Of a stretch of 64,000 nt of DNA, positions 35,201 through 47,200 are shown piece by piece. This stretch comes from Ectobius pallidus (taxonomy: Eukaryota; Arthropoda; Insecta; Blattodea; Ectobiidae). Where the stretch lies: contig CAXKWD010000005.1 of NCBI GenBank assembly GCA_964059195.1, forward strand, positions 141,819,686 to 141,883,685, written 5' to 3'. The position numbers and the translations under genes are program-made. The first letter of the stretch is position 1. Each line of letters begins with the position of its first letter. The notes beneath the pieces were generated by a model, which saw nothing but the letters and a program-made list of their open reading frames with translations, was not told the origin of the DNA and made no database searches.

Positions 35201-38200
35201 ATTAGCATAGATATTTCACCCGATTGCTCGGGAGTTGGAGCTTTGCCCGCTGCGCCGCAGGAACCCATGTCATTGGCCAACTCTTGCGTGGGACTCACTG
35301 TACATACTATTTCTGATTTCTGTTTACTTCAGGCTTCCAGTTCTGGTTTGGTTTGTTCAAGGAATGATAGCAAATATATTAAGATGAGAAAGGTTACAGC
35401 TTTATTTACATTTTAGAAAACAATTGATGGACCAGTTAGAAACCTGGTACATGATGGGCGGTGGCTGTTAATATTAATGATAATCATGTAGTTGGTTATT
35501 TTGATCAGAAGGTAATATTCAGGTGTGTGTACAGTGTCGCCAATATCACAAGCTATGTGCCAATTGAATTCAGAGATGGTCGAATAGTTTATGTCTATGT
35601 ACTATAAACGAAACGCAGGTATACGGAATAATTGCGATTGTAAATACAGAGTGGCAAATAAAATCAATGTTAGTAGGAATTACCTTAGGAAATTAATACA
35701 AACAAAGACATTCCAACTTCTTAGTGTAACCAAGTTTTACAAAAGGTTACGTTGGGTTAGGAACAGTAATATTAGTTTAGCAGCAGCATACTGAACAGAA
35801 TTAATTGCTGCAACAATCGTATCTTTTGTTTGTCGTGGCTTAGAATGGCAAGGATGGTAGTCACAGAGCATAACTCACTGATTACTGTCACATTGTTGAG
35901 GTGTTTCAATATCATGTTTAAAATACTGTAAATGCTATTTTTGAGCCTAAAATTGCTATTCGTGTAGAACATTGAATATAATATAATGCTTTATTGAAAA
36001 TAATATAAAATCATACGTTATTATGTTCAAAGAGCTATCACAACTAGTGATGCATTTCATTATTTTGGTCTGAACCATTTCCTTTAAAAGTGAATATTAG
36101 ATACTTTATGTTGCTAAAGAATGGTATGCCGTTCAGGGAAACAGACATGAAAATGAGCTCTACTAGCTGTAATATATTAAATAATTACTTGTCATTTTCA
36201 GAAGACTCGAGCTGAGGCAATGCTGGAGCGAGCCAGACTGCAGCCACAACAAAGCACAGTTGACCCTCTTGATAACGCAGCTCGCTGGAATATCCCCATC
36301 TGGCCCTTAGAAAAAGTGAGTTCTCCGCATTTTTTATGGAAAAGTTCGTATGCAGTACTGTCTTGGAATTCGATGTGTATGGGACCGAGACTGTTTCAAA
36401 CTATAAAAAACTCAGACTTTGAAATTACGCAAAAAATCCTTTATAGGCATATATGAAAAATTTCCTTATGTTAAATAATAAAGCACAGTAGGCTACGTCT
36501 TCTGTTTAAAGAACTACACCATTTCCAAGCACCAATGTCATGCAACCAAATAAGCAGCAGTCTGTCTGTTGGCATCACATCAGGCTTATCTCCAAACTGG
36601 CATCTTCTCTGGTAACCCCCCTCCCACAAAAACACTGTTATATTAGATGTCAACTATTATAATGTTGATCTTTATTCTCAATATCACTAACATTGAGATC
36701 AAAATACAGTAAGTTTCTCCTCATGTAAAGCATCCATTGAATCAATAATCGTTACTTCATTCGACAATATGAGACTTTCGAGTTCACATTACAATCGGTT
36801 ATAGTGCCAGAATCGATCATTGTTCGCATACAAAGCTTACCCAGAAACATAGAACTATTATTTTTCCTAATACAGTGCCTTATTTTTGACTGGTGGCTGG
36901 CGGGAGGTAGCTGCGTGCGCTATTCAACACGGCAGCAGCTACCTCCCGCCGGCCGGCCACCAGTCAAAAATAAGGGACTGTATTTCACTACCTAAAATGG
37001 ATAATTTCATTGATACGAGGTCTCGTCACCATCTGCCTCATACAAGGCACTAATGTACTGAAAACTGGTGATTAATTACTTAATCCATTTATTTATTGTA
37101 ATTAAAATTTGTCAGCTCAGGATTTATGGGAATATCGAACTGTTGAGACTTAAAATACCGAGACACTACTGTATTGCTTTCTGGAGGGTATTAGAAAATA
37201 GTAATCTGTTCCTTGGATATATTTTAGTTTCTAATTGTGAAACAGCAGATTCTGCTGCCTGTTGACAGCCATAAAACACTTCTTTTCAAAAATTAAATTT
37301 TTACAATTACTTTAGTAATAGATTGTCAACTTAACATAAATATTAAATGCATGGATTAACCATTCTAACACATTGTTAGCAAGACATATTGGAATTGATC
37401 TCCACTTCAGTTACACATTCTTGACATCCTAAAAATTTACGTGAGCATGTAAAGATTTTTCTCTCTTTGGTAGTGTGGTGATTATCTTTGTACACATTTC
37501 TTTTATATTTATGTAACATGTAGAACAGCAGTTTCTAACCTTTTAAGTAGTTATCAAATGAAAAAGTTCGATTTATTCGATTCTTGACAGTTCTCAAGAT
37601 ATCAAGAATTGTATAGAATCAAATGATTTAGTGCTACAAGAAGTATGAAGTGACGAGGAGTTCTCTCGCTCAGTCGTACCACTTTGGTTAAATTAGGGTT
37701 ATCGTGGTATAAATTTTGCAGGCAAGAAAGGCATACATATTTGAACGCACAGCTCCATGCACACAGGGCAGTTCAGTTTTGCTAAGCTGCAGACTTTTTA
37801 AAAGACCTTTTCATGATAGATGAGAGAGCATTATTATCTCATAGATCTTTACTCTGTGAACGCTTGTAGTAAAATGCCGTAAACCCAATATCTAACAGTG
37901 CTGCATGAAGTTAACTCCTCTTGGCACATGGTTCACTATATAGGTGAACCACATCCCTTGCGGGAACCAATAGCAGTAGGTCTTGTAACATGAACAAATT
38001 GTTGAACTAAACATTCGAATGATGATTTGAGGTTTGGAATAATAGCATTTTTGTCAGTACCATAAATTATTGAAACTTAATGCATAAAATAACAGAAAAA
38101 AGAGAAATGAGCAGTTAGATGCCGCATCAGATTATCCAAGCCAAATACAGCCGAATGAGTTCTCCTTGTCATTTGCTAGAACTAAGTCGGGTAGTTCATT

Positions 38201-41200
38201 TGTCAGTCTGTGTTACCGACGGCATAAGGTGTAAACTGTCAAATGCAATGTTCCAGTGGCACTTGTATAGAATAATGTTGAACCCAGAAATTTATGAAGT
38301 GTTGGAGAAAACAAAATCACAAATAAAAGCTGTCGTACTGTTTATTAAAAAAGCTATTTAAAGATAATTTCCAAAGTACTGTTTGAATAAGTTTTTATGA
38401 TTCTAAATATGAAAAATCTAGAGGGGGCTCTCCTGTAGCTTACCCCTGGCTATGGGCCTGATCTTCTGCACTCTGCAATAAAAAGAAATATTGTTTGCAT
38501 TATTTTGCTATAGCTAGGAGTTGTTTTCCCAACACACTGTATATACACTTATGATTATAGTTTCCTGTACAATTTTGTGTATACATTGTTCTATCTTTTT
38601 TCCTGGATTGATTTTTTTAAATTTTGTGTCACAGGTACTAAAGTGGCTGGACAAAATTCGTGAGAAGTGTTTGAAACCGTCAACATCAAAATCAACGCCT
38701 TCATCTTCCACAACTTTAAAAAATCCATACATCAAGTTAGAGAATATAAGCAAGTGAGTAAAATTTTACAATATGAATCCTATACAAAGAAACCAACATC
38801 GAGCGAGGTGGCTGAGATGGTAGTTTCTTGGACCTGCATTCGGCAGGTCCCAGATTTGAACCTCATGGGTGGCCAATTTGACTTGAGTTTTCTCACGGTT
38901 TCCCCGGTAGTAAAAGCAAATGCCAAATTGGATATTTACTTACCATGTCTCATCGTTGCTATTTCATCCTGTATCATATTCATTAAAATTGAATATTAAT
39001 TTATATGAACACATCTCTTTTTTTGGTCACATTATGAGGACACCAGAAACTCGACTGACAAGAAAAATTGTAGAGAAACTCTGGAGTATGAAGCAACAAG
39101 TAGGATGGATTACAGAAATTAGAGAGGATATGACAGAATTAGAAATAACTTTGGATGACTTGAAAAACAAAACAGGAAATTCAAGGAAACTTAAAAATAT
39201 TAAAATAAGATTTAAGCCAAAAATAGACAGACGCCAGACAATAAAGAGGGTATTTACAGATGAAGAGCGACAGAGAAGATCGGAACGTATGAAAAACTAC
39301 TGGGCAAATCGGAAAGGAAGACCGAGAAATGATTGACTGAAGTGGTCCAATGAGGCCGTAAAAGCAGAAGAAGAAGAAGACATCAACAATAGAAAACAAT
39401 TGAACATCAATAGTTACATGGCTTAGGCTTACTGCTATACAGATACTGCTATCAGATTAGAAAACATCGGTAATCAAGAATATCACTAAATTCGACACAC
39501 TCTTACCTTGGTTCTTATGTACACAAAATATGCTATTGCCGTGGGATTTGATAGTTATCAGTTCAAGCCATATTAAGTGAATATTGAAAAGGAACCTTTT
39601 AGTGTCTCAATATAAGTAGAGTAATATTTAAATAATTATTACATGTTAGGCTATTTATATTTATTAGAATTTAGCCGGGTCCGATAGTAACTCCTGTCTG
39701 ATAACTCATCATTTGTGTAATTTTGATCAAGTCTAATATCTTTTTCTGTACTTATTCCACAGGCGGCTGCTAGCAATGCAAGCACTGCTTGACCACTGTT
39801 TAAATCATTTTATAATTATTATTTCTCACATTAAATATTCCTATGATGTTTAATTTTTAAAATTATTATTAACTGAACAGTAATTCTTTTAAGCTGGCAC
39901 AAAATAATGATCCTTGTTTCTTTAGATATAGAAATTTCAGAAATGGGGTTTCAGATATTGTTGCAGTGAGTGTTACTTCTAAGTATTTCCTTAATATTGA
40001 TTTTCTGTATTGTACTTAGAGTGCAATGTGGAAGTTCTGAGTGACACAAAGCTTTATACTTTCTCATGTGTGATCTAAGCTGAGGACATTGACCTCAGTG
40101 GCACTGTCTTCCCCTCCACTCCCACCTTGAGTTGTAGTAGCAACTGCCTACTTCTTGTCATGTCAGCACAGTTAGGGTGTTGATAAACTCATGCTTTAAG
40201 TATGTCATACACTATTCTTATTTATTTCCTGCCAAGTTGTAAAGTTTCATTATATTAATGAATGTACAGGCCAGTCATGGAAAAATCATGAACTTAAGGG
40301 TTCAGTTATGATGGTCATTTTTAAAAGGTAATTTGAGTTTGTCAAAAAGCCTGCAACTGAAGACAATTTAAGTTGTAAAATATAACAATTGAGATTACAT
40401 GAAAATGAACTACATAACTTACATTCATCCATATATTATTAAGGCTATATTTCACACTTGAACTTCACTATTAAATATTTACCTAGGACTACGTAGTTTC
40501 AGTCACCCTTGTGACTATCCTCAGCTACATCTGAATTCAGATGTAGCTCACCAACAAAAATTCAGATGTAGCTGAGGATAGTCACAAGGGTGACTGAAAC
40601 TACGTAGTCCTAGGTAAATATTTAATAGTGAAGTTCAAGTGTGAAATATAGCCTTAATAAAATATATGATGACTTCACTGTGTTCTTCCCAATATTAGTT
40701 TCTATTACATTCATCCCTTAACCACTTAGCCTATATCACGGCTGCAAAATGCGAGCAAAGTATAGCCTATATCCATTTATACCATCACGGCTGCCAGATG
40801 GATTGAGCCAATGTTTCCTTTTAGTTCTAGCTTTCTGTCAGAAGATGGCATGACATGCCTTAAATACCATTTTAAACTAAAGAAATTATATATCGAATGG
40901 TACCAACAAGATTTGTGTGATATTAACTTTTAATTTACAAATCGTTATGAAAATCTCGAGTTTTTACGGCTTCCAAATGGATTGAGCAACCAATAAAGTT
41001 TCTTTTATTTCAAACTTTCTGTCAGTAGATAGCATGAAATGCCTTATACCATTTAAAGCAACACAATATGTTTACAGTTTATTGATTTTTAAGTTATAAA
41101 TAGAGATGGGAATTTTTCGGTGTTTTCAAACCGAAGAAAGCGGTACTTTGAAATGTGAAATTCGGTGGTTTCAATTGAACTTTTCGGTACTTTCAAAACT

Positions 41201-44200
41201 ATAGCAGATTCACGGGGAAGCATACCTTTTATGTGCTTAAACCATACAATCGAATTAACTTATACACATTTAAACCCAATCAAGACACAATAGCTACAAA
41301 AGGCTAAATAATACACATTTAAACTCGATCAAGACACAATATGTACAAGGCTAAGTAAAGTTTATCCTTCAGAGAACATCTCACTAAAAAGTTCAACGTT
41401 CTCTTGTGACAAATGATGGGGCGCCTGTCACTCAATACGCTATGCAGAAAAAAAAAATCTTTCGCAGTCTGCATTTGCACACAGGATCCACAACGCCAAA
41501 CTCCAAGGAGAACTAAATACGTCGTACTAATACTAATCGAATCCTAATACCGTATTTATCCGAATATAAGCCATCCCTGAATTTAAGCCGCACCTTCCTT
41601 TTTAACAGCAAAGTAAAGGGAAAAAATTAAATTAACCCCAAAGTGAAACAATAAATTGCCCCATATTCATAATATAATAATAATAATAAGTTTATTTCTG
41701 TCAATAGACTCAGTGAGTTTCTGACATTGTCATTTACATTAATCTATATGCCTAGGCTAAGATTTCACTCATACAACATTCATTCATTCATACATTTTTC
41801 ATTCATTCATTCATACAATTTACATTCATACAAATTATTACATTGGCATTACAATTCATAAAATTTAAAGTTATATATAAACTATAAAAGTACCGGTACA
41901 ATTAAATATTTACATACAATATTCATACAGATACAATATTCACATACAATATTCATACAGATCATCACAGTTCATCTAACGAGTACATACATTTATTTAT
42001 CAGATAGCTTCTCAATTCCTTCCTAAATCTTAATCCATTTAGTGCCTTTATATACCTTGGTAGTTTATTGAATAGGATAGGTCCCATGATATACACGTCT
42101 TTCCGGGTTGAGGATTTATTTATACGATCTCTGTGGCAGTCTTCATTGTTTCTGGTATTGTAGTTGTGTATATTATTGTTTACCCTTAGATGTTTTCCTT
42201 TTATGTATAATATTGCTTTATATGTGTAGAGTGAGTAGACTGTTAACATGTTGTTTTCTTTAAATGCATTTCTACAGGATTCGTTGTATTCCAATTTACT
42301 TATTAGCCTAACACATGTCTTTTGTATTATTAACAACATGTCCATGCTAATTTTTGCAGCACTTCCCCATATTTCTATCCCATAGTTGATATGTGGATAG
42401 ATTATACCATAATAAATGGTTTTTAGTCCATTTTTATCAAAAAATGTTTGGAAGTATCTTAGTATGTACACAGATTTACATATTTTAGTGCATATATCAT
42501 TTATGTGGGTAGCCCATGACATATGTTTATCCACCCATATTCCTAAGAATTTATGTTCTTGCACTTCTGTAACTAGTTCATTGTCCACTGTTAGACCAAA
42601 GTCTCTAGTTATGTTATTGCGTCCTATGTCAAATTTGATTAGTGATGTCTTGGACATGTTACAGAGGAGATTGTTTGCCGAAAAATATTCTAGTAGATTT
42701 TTTGTTGCAGTCAACATTGCTTGGTAAAGTAAAGCGTCATTTTTTCCCCAACAATTTGCGGTTGTATCATCAGCAAAAGATATTACACTAGAGTTGTTAG
42801 ATATTTTGATGTCATTTACATATATAATAAATAAGAGCGGGCCAAGAACTGATCCCTGTGGAATTCCATATCTTACTGTAGCTTGCTTTGATTGTGATTT
42901 TTCTATTGTGTTATTGTTCTTGCTATAAATCTCCGTTACTTGCTTTCTATCTGTTAGGTATGATTTAAGTAGTTTTTGCGCTAGTCCCCTAATTCCATAT
43001 GATTCCAACTTTTCCAATAGTATGTCATGTTTCACACAATCGAAGGCTTTAGTTAAGTCAAAGAAAAGTGTACTAACTTTTTCATTAAGGTAACACAGTC
43101 ATGTCTTAGCTGAAGTAGGCCTGATAAGAAAAAGAAAGTATCAGCTGACTTAAGTTAATACAATTAAATAAAATTAACGGAAAAGAAAACAGAAATCTGT
43201 ACTTTACACTTCATATGACTTTCAGTGTTGAATTTCGCGCTATTTTTCTATTTTTCTTAACCACTTTGTTACCATTATTTGCATTTCCATACGTTACAGC
43301 TTTTTTTTTTTTTTTTTTTTTTAACTTTTACTTCTGAGCAATTCATATTACACGCATATTCTGTAATACCGCTATAAAAAGTGACAAAATATGCAAAACA
43401 TAGATAATAAATTAACATCGCTTTCTTCCGCATTTTTACGCCTCTTCTACGATGTTTCAAATAAATCGATATATTTTCGATGTTAAATCGATTCATATAT
43501 CGATAGTCCTGGAGATTCGAGATAATCGATAGGTGGCGGTGCTTGGAAGAAGGTAACCAGCTACGGTAGATCGACCGGTTTTTTCGTTTTCGGCCTCTTT
43601 CTTGCAAAAAAGTAAAAATTCGTGCCAAAATCGCATTTTAAAGTAAAAATTCGCGCCAAAATCGCATTTTCATGCAAAATTCGCATCAATTCGCGAGTAC
43701 AAAAAACATTTTTCAGGGTACTGTTGTGTGTGTTGAAGCTAGTTATCATTCCTAATACAGTTCTTAATAAAAATCGTTAAATTCGCGATCGCGAAAAATT
43801 CCTATCTCTAGTTATAAATTGATATGAAAGTCTTGTGATTACCGTTTGATAGTTGCCTTACTCATTAGTATTTATGGGTGTGCCATGTGTAAAAAAAATC
43901 ATGTTGAAATACTAATTAATAATAATTAAGCCTATAAGACTTAAGTTACAGTGGAACCTTGTTAACATGTTTTTCTAGGAACCAAAAAAATAAAAGTCTT
44001 AAACAGGAAAACGTATTACTGAAAATTTAAAAAATTTGAATGTAATATGTAGATATTTTCTAAGTTGCTGAATAGTCAAAAGACCATGCAAGCCAATAGT
44101 TATGACAAATTTATATTACATAAAAGAATATATATGCTTAATAATTTGATTACAAAAAAATTTAACAAATCTTGCTAAAACTAGAGAACTGTATGGGGGC

Positions 44201-47200
44201 CGTATTTAATGAAAAAACTAAACGGAATTCACAAAAAAGCCCCTCACTTTATTCTGAAACATCCAACATGAAACAAGTTGCATTCCACAATCTATTAACA
44301 AAATAAAATAACTGAAAGTGTAAAATTTCACACGTCCTGAAATGTTCAGTAAACAAAGTCATGTTCACAGCCACAAATGTTAATTGCTAATGAAATGCGA
44401 TCCAATATCCATGTAAGAAGCACGATCTACTTTTTAGGCCTACATTTCTTCTAACCAGCCTAATTTTCTTTTCCACACCACATGAACCATAGGAAATTTA
44501 AAACATATTTCACCATTTTAGAGAACACAACAAAATTATTATGATAAAAATGCCGGCTAAACAGCTGACTCTGGATAATCCACACTAAGGCAAAATGACC
44601 AATGAGAAGCTACTACATTGGATCAAAATGTTATCTACAAAGACTAAGCTTTCGATTGTTCCCATAGAGCAAAGATTCAGACTTAGACATCAGAGAGCAC
44701 AAGACACCGAGATTACGCAATCGGTTGTGCAAACAAATTTTGTGTTTTGCAACATGTAGTTGGCAAGCCAAATACAAACATACTATAGTTGGGAGCTGAC
44801 GAGATGATCCGTGATTTGGTGGTGGCATGCAGGGGGAAGACGGTGTTGTGCTATAACTGCACGTGTAGGAGACCGCTGCTATTGGCTGCAGATAAGAGCT
44901 CCATAGTCAGGCCAGGGATTATCTCGTCAGCTCCCAACAATAAGTGAGAAAGCAAAATATGTTAAAGAAACACTAAAACGTCATGTAATTATTAAGATTG
45001 GGACACTTCCAAAAAGCACCATACTATGCAGGAAAACATGCTAATGAAGTTCCATAGTAGTTGGCTGGAAGCTAGAATGAAGGTGTACTGTCTTAAAAGG
45101 GGGGGGGGGGAACAGCAGCAAAAATCAAGTATATAGTCTGCTGTCTTGAATCATAGTTTAGGGATAACAATGCAGCAAGATGATGGAAAGACATGTTCAA
45201 ATCTCATCCTGATTGGCTTTATTGGCCTTGTTGAATTTTTATTTATCAGTTTTATTGTTGTACTCTGACAATTATTAGGTTTTGTAATGAGGCTTATTCT
45301 ACTACAATAGATTAAATATTTAAATAAAAAGTATTCACAAAATGATCTGCAAAAAACATTAAATCTAATTTATTTGTAGAAACAAAAACTCACTCAATAT
45401 GAAATGTGCAATCCCCCTGCTTTGATATCAGTCATAAGGTGAAGCAGTGCTGGAAACAACAAAGAATAAATTAAATAAATAAAGAAAGCATCGAAAAACT
45501 GATATGGAATTTAAAGTGTTTTGCATAAGCAAATTACACTTGAAAGTAAATATAATTTAAAACAGTTCAATTGTGTATACCATATTGGCCTGAATGTAAG
45601 ATAGTTTTTTCCCCCCCTCAAAATGTGCTTATGAAAACTACACTCCTCTTATATACTTGCCTAACACTTTCAACAACTCTCCATTCATGAATCCAGCTGT
45701 GTGGCGGGAATCCACACACGATGGTGTGCGTCCAACCCAAGGTCGTGGAAATTCACTGAACTTTATTTTTTCTGAATTCATGTTTCTGCATGTAATGCAC
45801 TGTTACTTGCTTGGCATCTCTAGCAGTAAAGCTTTGTTTGACTACCAGTCATGGCGTATCATGTGGAAAAGAAAGCACTTTCATTGTCTCAATGCGTAAA
45901 AAAGGCGAGAGCTTCAAACTTGAACTTGAACTTCAAATTTCTGTTTTATGTGAATCAAAATGTACTAACAAGCATTTTTATTTTTTCATAACTACCCTAA
46001 AAAATTCAGTGTCGTCTTATATGTGAGGTCATCTTATATTCAATACGGTAATAGTATTAGCTTAAAATCTATCTTATGTGTCTCATTCATTGGGTACATA
46101 ACTGTAGTCTTCACTTTATGTAGTGGATAGATGGCTGTATCGCCTAAATTGAAACAGTGGATTGATAAATATAGAATTGAATGTTAAGAGTGAGTAAATT
46201 GTGTGATGTAATTTTTAACATCATATTGTTAATTCATGTTTCTTGAAATTTTTGCTGTGGAAGTCAAGTTACATGTCAATATAAAATTACTGGCTTTTAA
46301 AATCTGTTGTCACTCAGCCTCCATTTTAATCATTTGATGCCGAATTCCGAAGAGAAATGCAGTAGTGAACTTCTGTAGTGAATTTGCACCATCCTCACAG
46401 ATCTTGGAGCATGTGAACCCTTTGCATTTAAAAATAAGATTCTGTGTACTTGTTTTATTTCTAAAAACATGAAACATTTAAAAGGGCTCATTTGTAACTT
46501 TGTATATCGCATTACAGCAAGTATCGTCCTCATTATAAGGAGCTATCAGAGTGGCCAACTATCCACCTGAATTTTGAAGCTGGTGGTTGCCCCTTTAGTC
46601 CACCCAAGGAAACTGATAAGAAACCAAAACCTCAAGCATCAACAAAAGAAAGTAAGGATGCTGAAGGAGCACTACAGCCTTCTAAGGCAACAGTGGACAC
46701 TCCAAGGTGAGTTTTTGATGAAACTCCTAACACTTACTGCATTTGTGTTGCAATATTAGTTCACTTTTAAGTTGAGTATGATGTAGCTGAATATGAAAGA
46801 ATTACAGACTTCTATTGAATAAATTGAGAATTTTTGTTTTTTTGTTTTAGTGTCCTAGGAATATAATTTTATAGGCTATAGTCTTGCTTATAGAATGATG
46901 AACTTTTGATAACATGTATTAAAGGGGACAGTGATTTATCTGCGTTATGAAAAGTCCATCATATCAAGAGAGAGAATGAAGTAATTCCCATATAAAGAAA
47001 AATGATTATCTTGTATGGGTAGATGCACAATTATTTCGCATGGCACTATAGCATGAAATAGTTCTCCAGTTTTAATTGAATAATGGTGCTTGTCATTGTA
47101 TACCAGTGTTGAAAGTGAACAATTTGAATCTCGAAATATTGTGAAATTAATTATTATAACAAAAACTTACAAAAATATTCTGTTTTTCTTTTTCGTTTTA

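Larger units (their letters stand above)
34656..35300. mobile_element. fold-back mariner/Tc3-like element made of two 3' halves
   Basis: The ends CAGTGAGTCCCATGCAAG and its inverse GGGACTCACTG are flanked by TA on both sides (34654-34655 and 35301-35302). The two arms (34656-34945 and 34965-35300) are inverted copies of one sequence. Each encodes, reading inward to outward, a transposase C-terminus. The right arm keeps a 69-bp block ending GEHFQHLL that the left arm has lost. No N-terminal transposase part is present. Confidence 0.85.
41101..43810. mobile_element. hAT-type element invaded by a LINE
   Basis: The ends TAGAGATGGGAATTTTTC and GAAAAATTCCTATCTCTA are inverted. The exact 8-bp duplication GTTATAAA flanks it (41093-41100 and 43811-43818). 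Right-end subterminal sequence repeats AAAATTCGCGCCAAAATCGC-type words. Most of the interior is the minus-strand LINE at about 41675-43095. No hAT transposase remains, so it was a MITE or deletion derivative before the LINE arrived. Confidence 0.85.
43819..46517. other. chiffon intron with MITE ends
   Basis: Besides the elements at 44788-44938 and 45578-46053, CAGTGGAACCTT at 43949-43960 resembles a Tigger-like terminus. GGATTATCC near 44575 could be a decayed partner. No gene is seen. Confidence 0.4.
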
